Positions 33,847 to 42,874 of a stretch of DNA of 64,000 bases are shown here, piece by piece. The notes under the pieces are model-generated. The model was not told where the DNA came from, searched no databases, and saw only the letters and a list, made by a program, of their open reading frames with translations. Position numbers and translations under genes: made by a program. Positions within the stretch are counted from its first letter, which is position 1; every line of letters begins with the position of its first letter. The DNA comes from Pseudoalteromonas sp049257235 (GTDB lineage: Bacteria > Pseudomonadota > Gammaproteobacteria > Enterobacterales > Alteromonadaceae), in the NCBI RefSeq assembly GCF_049257235.1, contig NZ_JBMMUF010000006.1, positions 186,001 through 250,000 on the forward strand, given 5' to 3'.

Positions 33847-34632
33847 TTAGGCGACTGCAGGTGTTTGTTTTTCTTTTCTGCGCAGTATTTCACCCGCTAA
33901 AGCCAAATAAGCTTTAGCTCCTGCAGAGGCTCTATCGTAATACATTGCCGGGGCACCAAAACTCGGTGCTTCTGCGAGACGAACATTGCGCGGAATAACA
34001 GTTCGGTAGACCTTATCGCCAAAATGTTGTTTGAGTTGTTCAGATACATCATTGGCGAGGCGGTTACGCGGATCGTACATGGTTCGCAAAATGCCTTCAA
34101 TCTGTAATTTTGGATTTACCAATTGTGCCAGCTGCTCGATGGTGCCCATCAATGCGGTAATCCCTTCAAGTGCATAGTACTCACATTGCATAGGTACCAG
34201 CACTGAATCTGCTGCTGCCATCGCATTCACGGTAAGCATATTGAGTGAAGGAGGACAGTCGATAAAGATATACTCGTATTGCGGTAAAATGTTCTCAAGT
34301 GAATTACGTAAGCGCACCTCTCGTGCGAACAACTCCATTAACTTCACTTCTGCCGCAGTCACGTCGCCATTGGCTGCAATGAGATGATATTCACCAGACG
34401 TTTGCGTGATGATCACCTCTTCGAATGGTTTTTCTTCAATGAGTAGGTCATAAACTGTGGCAACGTCGTCATATTTATCAACGCCGCTACCCATGGTGGC
34501 ATTGCCTTGAGGATCAAGGTCAATCAATAACACTTTGCGTTTGGTCGCAGCCATTGAGGCCGCCAAATTCACGGCAGTGGTGGTTTTACCCACGCCCCCT
34601 TTTTGATTTGCAATTGCAATGACTTTAGCCAC
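33847..34632 (-). CDS. parA: Chromosome partitioning ATPase ParA (Soj)
   Basis: A 261-residue Walker-type ATPase that binds DNA non-specifically when bound to ATP and drives segregation of ParB-parS complexes. It has the deviant Walker A KGGVGKTTTAVNLAAS at the N terminus, the LLIDLDPQGNATMGSG segment and Walker B YIFIDCPPSLNMLTVNAM. Short form without an N-terminal regulatory helix, as usual for chromosomal ParA. Located between rsmG (16-base gap) and parB. Confidence 0.97.
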   Translation of the reverse strand: MAKVIAIANQKGGVGKTTTAVNLAASMAATKRKVLLIDLDPQGNATMGSGVDKYDDVATVYDLLIEEKPFEEVIITQTSGEYHLIAANGDVTAAEVKLMELFAREVRLRNSLENILPQYEYIFIDCPPSLNMLTVNAMAAADSVLVPMQCEYYALEGITALMGTIEQLAQLVNPKLQIEGILRTMYDPRNRLANDVSEQLKQHFGDKVYRTVIPRNVRLAEAPSFGAPAMYYDRASAGAKAYLALAGEILRRKEKQTPAVA

Positions 34633-34648
34633 GGTGATCCTCTGCCAA

Positions 34649-35269
34649 TTAATCTTTTTTTAGAATTATAAGATGGCGTTCGCCTTCTAATTCAGGCACT
34701 GACAACTCAACATTTTGCTCAAAGCTAAATCCATCAGGTAAATTTGCTAACTCCTGCTCTGGATATTGACCTTTAAGCGCCACGAAGCGGCCGTCCTGAT
34801 CAATTAAATGCGCGCACCAATGCAACATATCATCAATTGAGGCAAATGCGCGAGATAGCACACCATCTAATTTAACACTTGGCTGATATTCTTCAACTCG
34901 ACTCTGCACAGGCGTGACATTTTTTAAGCCAAGTTCATGTTTTACCTGCTTTAAGAATGTAACACGTTTACCCAAACTATCGAGCAAAACGAACTGGGTA
35001 TCTGGCAGTGCAATGGCGAGCACCATACCCGGTAAGCCAGGGCCTGTGCCAACATCAATGTAGTTGCTGCCTTTGAGGTGTTCAGCAACCACTAAAGAGT
35101 CCATGATGTGCTTTACCAGCATGTCTTTAGGATCACGCACAGAGGTGAGGTTATAGGCTTTGTTCCATTTATCCAACAAAGCCACATAAGCAAGCAACTG
35201 TTCAATTTGTTGCTCACTTAGAGAAATGCTGGCCTTGGCCAGCAATTGTTTAAATTTATTTTCTAACAC
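34649..35269 (-). CDS. rsmG: 16S rRNA (guanine-527-N7)-methyltransferase
   Basis: A 206-residue SAM-dependent enzyme that methylates G527 of 16S rRNA (formerly GidB). SAM-binding motif YIDVGTGPGLPGMVLAIALP, then LLDSLGKRVTFLKQV and the substrate-side VLSRAFASIDDMLHW. Length matches E. coli (207). It follows mnmG by 12 bases, the classical origin-proximal order. Confidence 0.97.
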   Translation of the reverse strand: MLENKFKQLLAKASISLSEQQIEQLLAYVALLDKWNKAYNLTSVRDPKDMLVKHIMDSLVVAEHLKGSNYIDVGTGPGLPGMVLAIALPDTQFVLLDSLGKRVTFLKQVKHELGLKNVTPVQSRVEEYQPSVKLDGVLSRAFASIDDMLHWCAHLIDQDGRFVALKGQYPEQELANLPDGFSFEQNVELSVPELEGERHLIILKKD

Positions 35270-35281
35270 GCTTGCTCTTGA

Positions 35282-37171
35282 TTACGCCGATTTGCGTAAC
35301 ATTCCTTGCTTCTTGAGATACACCAATAATAGCGAAATCGCCGCAGGAGTAATACCAGAAATACGCGAAGCCTGACCAATTGTATCTGGACGAGCATCTG
35401 TCAGCTTGGCCACTACCTCATTTGATAATCCTGATACTTGAGAATAATCAAATTCTTTTGGCAATAGCGTTTGTTCATGACGCATCTGCTTTGAGATCTC
35501 GTCCTGCTGACGTGCGATATATCCTGCATATTTGGTCTGAATAGCAACCTGCTCTAACGCCGCATCGTTATTTGAAGGTGACTCAAGTCCTTCGATAGCG
35601 TAAAGATCTTTATGGTCAATTTCAGGACGACGGATCAAATCTTCCAAACTTGCTTCGCGAGTTAGTGGTGTTTTCAGTAAATCGTTTACAGCATTAAGCG
35701 CTGGATGATCTTTGTGGATCCATGTAGAACGAATACGCTGAGATTCTTGCTCCATCACTTCAAGCTTTTCATTGAATGCGCTCCAGCGCTCATCACACAC
35801 TAGACCTAACTCACGACCTTTAGCCGTTAAACGCAGATCCGCGTTGTCTTCACGAAGAAGCAAACGATATTCAGCACGCGATGTGAACATACGATATGGT
35901 TCTTTTGTACCAAGAGTTGCAAGATCGTCAATCAACACACCTGTATATGCCTCGTCACGACGAGGTGTCCAAGAGTCCTTTCCTTGTACTTGCAGAGCTG
36001 CATTCATACCTGCGATAAGCCCTTGTGCGCCCGCTTCTTCATAACCTGTAGTACCATTGATTTGACCAGCAAAGAATAAGCCATTAATAAATTTGGTTTC
36101 TAGAGATGGTTTTAGATCACGTGGATCGAAGAAATCATACTCAATGGCATAACCAGGACGACAGATATGAGCATTCTCAAAACCAGTGATACTGCGCACA
36201 ATCTCCATTTGCACATCAAATGGAAGGCTTGTTGAGATCCCATTTGGATATAATTCGTATGACGTTAAGCCTTCTGGCTCCACAAAGATTTGGTGCTTAT
36301 CTTTGTCAGCAAAACGCACAATCTTATCTTCAATAGAAGGGCAATAACGTGGACCAATACCCTCGATAACACCTGAATACATAGGTGAACGATGTAAATT
36401 GTTATTGATGATCTCGTGCGTTTTCTCATTGGTATACGTGATGTAACACGGAATTTGTTGTGGGTGATCTTCCACTTTACCCATGAATGAAAACACCGGT
36501 GTTGGTGTATCACCTGGTTGTGTTTGCATCTTTGAAAAATCAACGGTGCGCGCATCGATACGCGGTGGTGTGCCCGTTTTTAGGCGATCAACACGAAATG
36601 GTAACTCACGTAAACGCTGTGCCAATGCAATTGATGGCGGATCACCAGCACGGCCGCCTTTGAAGTTTTCTAACCCTATATGGATCTGGCCACCTAAGAA
36701 GGTACCTACCGTCAATACAACGCTGTTGGCGCTGAACTTAAGGCCCATTTGTGTAACGACACCTTTGACTGTTTCACCTTCAACGATGAGATCATCACAC
36801 GATTGCTGGAAGATCTTAAGATTTTCTTGGCGCTGCAAAATGGCTTGAATTTCAGCTTTGTATAAAGCGCGATCCGCTTGAGCACGGGTAGCTCGTACAG
36901 CAGGACCTTTCGATGAATTAAGAGTGCGGAACTGAATGCCGCCTTTGTCGATCGCTTTGGCCATAGCACCACCAAGCGCATCGATCTCCTTCACCAAGTG
37001 ACCTTTGCCAATGCCGCCGATTGCAGGGTTACAAGACATTTGCCCTAACGTATCCATGTTATGAGTCAACAAAAGGGTATTCATACCCATACGTGCAGAA
37101 GCTAAGGCTGCTTCAGTTCCAGCATGACCGCCGCCTACAACAATGACATCAAAATGTTCATGGAAGATCAT
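35282..37171 (-). CDS. mnmG: tRNA uridine-34 carboxymethylaminomethyl-modification enzyme MnmG
   Basis: The 629-residue FAD protein (GidA) that, with MnmE, adds the carboxymethylaminomethyl group at U34 of tRNAs. FAD-binding N terminus VVGGGHAGTEAALASARMG, catalytic-region QMSCNPAIGGIGKGHLVKEI, RLKTGTPPRI, and a C-terminal tRNA-binding helical domain. Length equals that of E. coli (629). It borders oriC at its 5' end, and its promoter must lie within or beside the origin; in E. coli its transcription influences initiation. The partner gene mnmE is only 2 kb away, at 39404. Confidence 0.98.
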   Translation of the reverse strand: MIFHEHFDVIVVGGGHAGTEAALASARMGMNTLLLTHNMDTLGQMSCNPAIGGIGKGHLVKEIDALGGAMAKAIDKGGIQFRTLNSSKGPAVRATRAQADRALYKAEIQAILQRQENLKIFQQSCDDLIVEGETVKGVVTQMGLKFSANSVVLTVGTFLGGQIHIGLENFKGGRAGDPPSIALAQRLRELPFRVDRLKTGTPPRIDARTVDFSKMQTQPGDTPTPVFSFMGKVEDHPQQIPCYITYTNEKTHEIINNNLHRSPMYSGVIEGIGPRYCPSIEDKIVRFADKDKHQIFVEPEGLTSYELYPNGISTSLPFDVQMEIVRSITGFENAHICRPGYAIEYDFFDPRDLKPSLETKFINGLFFAGQINGTTGYEEAGAQGLIAGMNAALQVQGKDSWTPRRDEAYTGVLIDDLATLGTKEPYRMFTSRAEYRLLLREDNADLRLTAKGRELGLVCDERWSAFNEKLEVMEQESQRIRSTWIHKDHPALNAVNDLLKTPLTREASLEDLIRRPEIDHKDLYAIEGLESPSNNDAALEQVAIQTKYAGYIARQQDEISKQMRHEQTLLPKEFDYSQVSGLSNEVVAKLTDARPDTIGQASRISGITPAAISLLLVYLKKQGMLRKSA

Positions 37172-37561
37172 TAAACGTTTTCCTACAACCGGTGAAATTC
37201 AAAAGGGCGGCTATTTTACCTAGAAATTGAGGGAAGGGAAACGGTTAAATAGTACTCAAGATCCAAAAGGTGATCTTATATAAAATAAAGGATCTTTAAA
37301 GAGATCTTTTATTAGATCTACTATTAGGATCACACCTTTCTGTTGATAACCGTTAAAAGTATATATATTTCATAACATTAAGCGATCTCTACACCTGTAG
37401 ATATGATCGGATCTAAGGGCGTACAACCTCTGATCAATTCGGTGTTTTATACACAAGCAATATCGGGTTAGATCTTATCAAGTGCATAATCATAGGTGAG
37501 ATCAAAGGATACTAAGCTTTTATCCACAATTCGATCTAAGTTTTTTATAATTTGTGAATAA
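37172..37561. other. oriC: Chromosomal replication origin oriC
   Basis: This AT-rich gap between mnmG and mioC has the same position as E. coli oriC. It holds 13 GATC sites between 37260 and 37536, about ten times chance density. Perfect DnaA boxes (TTATNCACA) are TTATACACA 37447-37455, TTATCCACA 37520-37528 and, inverted, TGTGAATAA 37553-37561. Near matches are TGTTGATAA 37341-37349 and AGTGCATAA 37481-37489. Four GATCT-headed AT-rich 13-mer-like units start at 37272, 37291, 37303 and 37315 on the mnmG side and are the likely unwinding element. Order (13-mers by mnmG, last TTATCCACA by mioC) mirrors E. coli. An IHF site was not resolved by eye. Confidence 0.93.
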
Positions 37562-38026
37562 CTATTGAGTAAGACCGATCTCGTTCTTTTCCAAACAATG
37601 CACCAATTTAGGCAGCCAAGCTTCAGCTGTATCTTCGGGTAATTCACTATCAAGCACATCTATCTCTAAGTGAGGTAGTAACTGCTTTGCTCCTTTACTG
37701 ACGAGCAAGTTTACTAGGTTCTTGGCTGCAAAGTTAAAGGTGTCATAGCTTGAGTCGCCAATGCCGATCACTGCAAATTGAACCGACTCAAGTGATACTT
37801 GCGTTGCTACTTGATCAATAAACGCGACTAAATTGTCTGGGTAATCACCTGCGCCATGCGTTGACGTGCATACAAGCCAAACCGCATCTTTATTGATGTC
37901 ATTAAGATCGGGTTGCTCATGAAGTTGGCTATCTATTGCGTGATCTTTTAGTAGATTGCTAACGTGTTCGGCAACATATTCTGTGCCGCCCATTTGGCTG
38001 CCAATGATGATTTCAACGTGATTCAT
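37562..38026 (-). CDS. mioC: Flavodoxin-like protein MioC
   Basis: A 154-residue FMN-binding protein. It has the flavodoxin phosphate loop near the N terminus (IIGSQMGGTEYVAEHVSN), the WLVCTSTHGAGDYPDN loop and FAVIGIGDSSYDTFNFAAKN. In E. coli MioC supports biotin synthase activity in vitro, and its transcription runs into oriC. Here too it is transcribed toward the origin, and its stop codon region overlaps the last DnaA box. Length is slightly above the E. coli 147. Confidence 0.93.
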   Translation of the reverse strand: MNHVEIIIGSQMGGTEYVAEHVSNLLKDHAIDSQLHEQPDLNDINKDAVWLVCTSTHGAGDYPDNLVAFIDQVATQVSLESVQFAVIGIGDSSYDTFNFAAKNLVNLLVSKGAKQLLPHLEIDVLDSELPEDTAEAWLPKLVHCLEKNEIGLTQ

Positions 38027-38459
38027 AGTAGTGTGATGCAGTAATAATTGCGGCTCATGATACCCGATCTGTGATTATGCTCAATCGATCTTACTCGCTG
38101 TGTATCACTTTATGTTCATTAGTCTGTTTAAAAAGTTTTTAATAAACTGATTATAAATGATTTTTTGATATTTTATCTTGTTGATAAATCGTCGATAAGC
38201 TTAGGTTAAAATGCTAAGCCCGTTCATCATATTGGGTGTTTTACGGACGTTTATTCGTAAAAGTTGGGTTGTGCATGAAATGCATGTGGATAATGATCAT
38301 ATGTGCAGAAAATTGTGTTTAATTTAGATCTTAAAAAGTGTTTTTATAGATCTAAAATATCTATAAACACGGCGTTTTTTATACGTTTGGCGTTTTCATA
38401 GTCAAAAATTACAGCGGATCATGCGTTTTTGTGAGTAAAAATCATGATCCGCTGTGTTG
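38027..38459. promoter_or_regulatory. mioC upstream region with DnaA box and inverted repeats
   Basis: No gene is seen in these 433 AT-rich bases. A perfect inverted DnaA box TGTGGATAA lies at 38285-38293 and a weaker TGTTGATAA at 38179-38187. At least six GATC sites are present. A near-perfect 34-base inverted repeat (TTTAGATCT at 38323-38331, AGATCTAAA at 38348-38356, inner AAAAA/TTTTT arms) lies between them and the next gene. The region probably holds the DnaA-controlled mioC promoter, as in E. coli, and may extend the origin. Confidence 0.6.
38411..38455 (-). terminator. Terminator of the PEP mutase-family gene
   Basis: A perfect 13-bp inverted repeat, ACAGCGGATCATG (38411-38423) and CATGATCCGCTGT (38443-38455), is followed on the minus strand by AATTTTTGAC. 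It starts 5 bases after the gene stop. The 19-base loop is long for a terminator. Confidence 0.7.
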
Positions 38460-39257
38460 TTAGGCTGAAATAAAACGGGTTTGTACGGTATTTTCAAATA
38501 AAAAGCTGAGGTTTTGTGAGTGATTGATCGCCTCAGCACTTAATTCAAGTTGTGTTAGGAGATGATCACTCAGGGCATTTCCCGTTGAAACACGTTTTAT
38601 TCCAAGGTGTTTGAACTGCTCTAAGTCGCAAAATTGTGGTAACACCATGACATTGATGGGGATTGTCATTGCTTGGGCTAACTCTTTAAGGACAGCGGGA
38701 TCCGTTAATCCCGGTATAAAGAAGCAATCTGCTCCGGCCTCTTGATAAGCTTTGGCACGAGTAAGCAATTGTGGCGTATGCCAATTTTCTTGGAAGCACA
38801 GATCACATCGCGCATTAATAAAAAAATCAGCAAAACCATGATCCCTAAGCGCATTTTTCAATGTTTTTAATAGCGTTGTATGCTCCTCTATGCCTCTTAA
38901 TGCATTCGCTGAGCTCGGTTTATCTTCGATGTTGATGCCCGCAACTCCAAGCGTTGCCAATGCTAGAACATTATTAATAATCTCATTGTGACTAAGGCTA
39001 TAACCGGCTTCGATATCAACGCTCAAGGGAATGTTGATCACTTTTAAAATGGCTTTTACGACATTGTATACCTGCTCGAATGTGAGTTGTTCGCCATCCA
39101 CCAGCCCTTGATGATTGGACATTCCCCAGCTTGTAGTTGCCACTGCGTGCGCCCCTGATTGTTCAATCACCAAAGCGGATAAGGGATCCCAACAGTTCGC
39201 TATCAATAACGGCTGAGATTGTTCATGTAATTCTCTAAATAGACGTGAAGATGACAT
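38460..39257 (-). CDS. Isocitrate lyase / phosphoenolpyruvate mutase family protein
   Basis: A 265-residue TIM-barrel enzyme of the ICL/PEP mutase superfamily. Visible features are the N-terminal ANCWDPLSALVIEQSGAHAV, the metal-binding region VDIEAGYS, the GINIEDKPSS strand and the late VMVLPQF and RVSTGNAL segments. The KKCGH lyase loop of true isocitrate and methylisocitrate lyases is absent, so it is probably a different C-C or P-C bond enzyme; the substrate cannot be read from sequence. It is monocistronic, bounded by its own terminator and by the mnmE terminator, and lies between mioC and mnmE, where E. coli has unrelated genes. Confidence 0.85.
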   Translation of the reverse strand: MSSSRLFRELHEQSQPLLIANCWDPLSALVIEQSGAHAVATTSWGMSNHQGLVDGEQLTFEQVYNVVKAILKVINIPLSVDIEAGYSLSHNEIINNVLALATLGVAGINIEDKPSSANALRGIEEHTTLLKTLKNALRDHGFADFFINARCDLCFQENWHTPQLLTRAKAYQEAGADCFFIPGLTDPAVLKELAQAMTIPINVMVLPQFCDLEQFKHLGIKRVSTGNALSDHLLTQLELSAEAINHSQNLSFLFENTVQTRFISA

Positions 39258-39370
39258 TTGAAATCCTTACTAATAAATGAGCATTTACTGTAAGAGATTG
39301 ATTTAACCTAGGCTGGCCGTATTCATCACTGAATAGGGATAAAAGGAAATATTATTGGTTAGTAAAAACA

Positions 39371-39391
39371 AAGCCCACACATTGTGGGCTT
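39371..39391 (-). terminator. Terminator of mnmE
   Basis: AAGCCCACA (39371-39379) and TGTGGGCTT (39383-39391) form a perfect 9-bp stem with a 3-base loop; on the minus strand TGTTTTTACT follows. It lies 12 bases beyond the mnmE stop. Confidence 0.88.
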
Positions 39392-39403
39392 TTTGGATGC
39401 GTT

Positions 39404-40768
39404 TTACTTCCCGATACAGAACGAGCTGAATATTTTTCCGAGAAGATCATCGGAAGTGAATTCGCCAGTGATCTCATTAAGGTATTGCTGAGCTAAGCGT
39501 AGCTCTTCTGCCAGTATTTCGCCGGCGATGTGCGCTTCGAGTTGCTCTTGGCCAATCATCAAGTGGTGCAGGGCACGCTCTAGGGCATCAAGGTGGCGAC
39601 GACGCGCCATAAAGCTGCCTTCTTGGGTCCCTTCAAAGCCAATGCAGGCTTTAAGATGTTCACGTACTAAATCTATTCCTAAGCCTTCTTTGGCGCTGAG
39701 CCTTAAAACGGGAGTATCACCTGAATCATCAAAGCCTATTTGTTCACCGCTGATGTCCACTTTGTTGCGGATAACGGTGATCCCCATATTTGCAGGCAGT
39801 TGAGCTACAAATTCAGGCCAGATGTCTTCAGGTTTTTGGGCATTTGTTTCTTGGGCATCGACCATAAACAACACGCGATCTGCTTGGTTTATTTCTTCCC
39901 ACGCACGCTCGATCCCTATTTGCTCTACTTTATCGGGGCTTTCGCGAAGCCCTGCGGTATCGATTATATGCAAGGGCATTCCGTCGATATGAATGTGCTC
40001 TTTAAGTACATCGCGTGTGGTGCCTGCAATGTCAGTCACAATTGCGGCATCACGTCCCGCAAGTGCATTCAGCAAGCTAGATTTTCCCGCATTTGGTCGC
40101 CCAGCAATAACGACTCGCATACCGTCACGAATGATACTGCCTTGTTTTGCTTGCTCTCGTACAGTGTTAACTTGGTTGAGAATTTTTTGTAGATCGCCAG
40201 CAACTTTACCATCACTGAGGAAATCGATTTCTTCATCTGGAAAATCAATAGCCGCCTCTACATACATGCGCAGATGAATGACTTGCTCTACAAGCTGAGA
40301 GATATGGTTTGAAAACTCACCCTGTAAAGAATGCAGCGCGCTTTTGGCTGCTTGCTCTGAGGTTGCGTTAATTAAATCGGCGATAGCCTCAGCTTGCGTT
40401 AAATCGAGTTTGTCATTTAAAAATGCGCGTTCTGAAAACTCGCCGGGTTTCGCAAGGCGAACGCCGTCGATTTCAGCTATTTCGCGCAGCAGCATATCAA
40501 GAATAATCGGACCGCCGTGGCCTTGGAGTTCGAGAACATCCTCACCAGTGAATGAGTTTGGCCCTTTGAAGAATAAGGCGATACCTTGATCCAGTTGCTC
40601 TTTGTTTAAATCATGAAATGGCACGTATTCCGCGTAACGTGTCTTTGGGCAATGTCCTATTATTCGCTCAGCAACAGCTGTCGCCAGTGCCCCTGATACG
40701 CGAATTATCCCTACGCCGCCACGCCCAGGTGCTGTGGCTTGAGCAACGATTGTGTCTTGAGAATGCAT
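39404..40768 (-). CDS. mnmE: tRNA modification GTPase MnmE
   Basis: A 454-residue GTPase (TrmE), same length as E. coli, that works with MnmG on U34 of tRNA. The N-terminal folate-binding domain starts DTIVAQATAPGRGGVGIIRV. The G domain has GRPNAGKSSLLNAL, DIAGTTRD and DTAGLRES, inserted in a helical domain. The C-terminal FCIGK carries the catalytic Cys. It follows yidC, as in E. coli, but a terminator lies between them, so it may have its own promoter at 40770-40830. Confidence 0.98.
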   Translation of the reverse strand: MHSQDTIVAQATAPGRGGVGIIRVSGALATAVAERIIGHCPKTRYAEYVPFHDLNKEQLDQGIALFFKGPNSFTGEDVLELQGHGGPIILDMLLREIAEIDGVRLAKPGEFSERAFLNDKLDLTQAEAIADLINATSEQAAKSALHSLQGEFSNHISQLVEQVIHLRMYVEAAIDFPDEEIDFLSDGKVAGDLQKILNQVNTVREQAKQGSIIRDGMRVVIAGRPNAGKSSLLNALAGRDAAIVTDIAGTTRDVLKEHIHIDGMPLHIIDTAGLRESPDKVEQIGIERAWEEINQADRVLFMVDAQETNAQKPEDIWPEFVAQLPANMGITVIRNKVDISGEQIGFDDSGDTPVLRLSAKEGLGIDLVREHLKACIGFEGTQEGSFMARRRHLDALERALHHLMIGQEQLEAHIAGEILAEELRLAQQYLNEITGEFTSDDLLGKIFSSFCIGK

Positions 40769-40831
40769 AAACTAACTCGATAAAGCATTAATGTGTGTAT
40801 TGTAACCTAATGTGGCCATAAACAATAAAAA

Positions 40832-40849
40832 AGCGGCTATTAAGCCGCT
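40832..40849 (-). terminator. Terminator of the rpmH-rnpA-yidD-yidC operon
   Basis: AGCGGCT (40832-40838) and AGCCGCT (40843-40849) form a 7-bp stem with an ATTA loop; on the minus strand six T follow. It lies 27 bases after the yidC stop. Confidence 0.85.
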
Positions 40850-40876
40850 CTTTTGCATCGTTTAAGTGACGGTGAA

Positions 40877-42505
40877 TTAACCGCGTACTTTGATGCCTTT
40901 TTTCTCCATACCGCGGTAGATGTATAGCATCTGTGCGATTGAGATAAGGTTTGAAACCAACCAATATAGTACCAGACCTGAAGGGAACCACAGGAAGAAT
41001 ACTGAGAAGAACACTGGCATCCAGGTCATCATCTTCTGCTGCATTGGATCGGTTACTGTCATAGGTTGTAACTTTTGCATCAAGAACATACTTGCACCAA
41101 ATAGAATTGGTAGTACATAGAACGGGTCTTTTGATGATAAGTCAGTTAACCACAAACCAAATTCAGCATGACGTAGTTCAGGTGATTCTAGGAATACGTA
41201 GAACAACGCTAGGAAGATAGGCATTTGTAGTAGCAGTGGGAAACAGCCACCCATTGGGTTTACCTTTTCCTTACGGTACATTTCCATGGTTGCTTGGCCA
41301 AACTTCTGACGGTCGTCACCATAGCGCTCTTTTAGTGCCTGCATTTTAGGTTGTAGTGCGCGCATTTTTGCCATCGACGTGTACTGTGCTTTAGTAAGCG
41401 GATACAACGCGGTCTTCATAAGAATCGTAATAGCAATAATCGCGAAGCCCCAGTTACCCATAAGGCTGTATAGGAACTTCAATAGGGATAATAGCGGTTG
41501 TGAAATAAACCATAACCAACCGTAATCCACAGTAAGATCCAAGTTAGGGTGCAAGGCTTCTAATGCTGCCGTATCTTTTGGACCCATGTAATAAGTCGAT
41601 TGGAAGTTGGCTGTGCTAGCTGAAGCGATATTCACAGGCTCTGATTTAACACCAATTTGTGCAAAGTCAGTTCCAGGGATGCGCATGTACACTGTATTAG
41701 TTTGGTCTTGTGCTGGCACCCAGGCACTTACAAAATAGTGTTGTAGGAACGCAACATAACCGCCTTGAGTCATTTCTTTCAATTCTTTGTCTTTAATATC
41801 ATCGAAAGAATATTTCTCGTAATTCACTTCGTCTGTGCCATAGGCCGCACCAAGATAACTTTGGTCAATTAGGCTGCCTTTTTCTTGCACTGTGCGCTTA
41901 ACTTGAGTGTAAAGCTGCACTTGAATAGGTGACGTTGTGTTGTTGTCGATGTCGTAATCTAGCGTTACATCGTAGCGGCCTTTGTGGAAGGTATAGGTTT
42001 TAGTAAAACTAACGCCTTGCGCATCTACGAATGTAAGAGGTACTGCGAGCGAATCACCGTTCATGGTGTAACTTTGCTGTGCACTCTCATAAACCGGACG
42101 ACCTTCTGTACGTGCATCTGGACCATTAAGACCAATTAATCCGCTTTGTGCGAAGTATTCGTTGTTCTCAAATTTACCAAGCAGCAGGTATGGCTCTTCA
42201 CTACCGTGTGTTTCATCGTGCTGAAGTAACTTCGCTTCGATGATATCTCCACCTAGGGTATCGATTTTTACTGCGAAAACATCGGTAGTAACAGTGATAA
42301 TTTGCTGATTAGCAACGGTTGATGCTAGTGGCTCAGCAATATCTGAATTAGGCACATCTGATTGTCCAGCATTTGCTTGGACGGTTGTTTGCGTTTGAGC
42401 ACTTGGGCTGTTAGCTGGTTGGTTATAATCATTATTCCATTCTTGGAATAATAAAAATGACACCAACAACAGACCGATAAATAAAAACGTGCGTTGCGAT
42501 TCCAT
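40877..42505 (-). CDS. yidC: Membrane protein insertase YidC
   Basis: A 542-residue inner-membrane insertase, near the E. coli length (548). The N-terminal helix (TFLFIGLLLVSFLLFQEW) is followed by the large periplasmic domain and five C-terminal helices, including the GNWGFAIIAITILMKTALYP segment with the conserved positively charged groove region and MGGCFPLLLQMPIFLALFYV. It inserts proteins such as the ATP synthase c subunit, alone or with SecYEG. It is the last gene of the rpmH operon. Confidence 0.98.
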   Translation of the reverse strand: MESQRTFLFIGLLLVSFLLFQEWNNDYNQPANSPSAQTQTTVQANAGQSDVPNSDIAEPLASTVANQQIITVTTDVFAVKIDTLGGDIIEAKLLQHDETHGSEEPYLLLGKFENNEYFAQSGLIGLNGPDARTEGRPVYESAQQSYTMNGDSLAVPLTFVDAQGVSFTKTYTFHKGRYDVTLDYDIDNNTTSPIQVQLYTQVKRTVQEKGSLIDQSYLGAAYGTDEVNYEKYSFDDIKDKELKEMTQGGYVAFLQHYFVSAWVPAQDQTNTVYMRIPGTDFAQIGVKSEPVNIASASTANFQSTYYMGPKDTAALEALHPNLDLTVDYGWLWFISQPLLSLLKFLYSLMGNWGFAIIAITILMKTALYPLTKAQYTSMAKMRALQPKMQALKERYGDDRQKFGQATMEMYRKEKVNPMGGCFPLLLQMPIFLALFYVFLESPELRHAEFGLWLTDLSSKDPFYVLPILFGASMFLMQKLQPMTVTDPMQQKMMTWMPVFFSVFFLWFPSGLVLYWLVSNLISIAQMLYIYRGMEKKGIKVRG

Positions 42506-42532
42506 AACTGCTCTTATTTCTCGTTGTTAAGA

Positions 42533-42784
42533 TTAATGGTGATTACGTTTGCCTGGAACGGGATCATCCCCTCCGGCATGTAAAGGGTGGCATTTTACTA
42601 TTCGTTTAGCTGCCAACCAACTGCCTTTTATTACGCCATGAAGCTTAATTGCTTGTACAGCGTATGAAGAGCAGCTGGGATTAAAGCGACAATTTGGCCC
42701 AAGTAATGGGCTGATCCACTTTTGATAGACTTTGATAACAGCAATGAGGGTGTTTTTAGGTAGTGCTAAGATAAAAGCTAACAT
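42533..42784 (-). CDS. yidD: Membrane protein insertion efficiency factor YidD
   Basis: An 83-residue protein with the family core KVYQKWISPLLGPNCRFNPSCSSYAVQAI, of which the three cysteines (CRF, CSSY, KCHPL) are diagnostic, ending GGDDPVPGKRNHH. It aids YidC-dependent insertion. It lies 27 bases upstream of yidC and 90 bases downstream of rnpA, a longer gap than usual since the two often overlap. Confidence 0.95.
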   Translation of the reverse strand: MLAFILALPKNTLIAVIKVYQKWISPLLGPNCRFNPSCSSYAVQAIKLHGVIKGSWLAAKRIVKCHPLHAGGDDPVPGKRNHH

Positions 42785-42874
42785 AAAGGCCCGCAGTACT
42801 GAGTCGTCCAGTGAATGCTCAGTTAGTCGATTAAAAGGTGAGCTAAAGATACCTGAAAACGTAGGTAAATTCTA

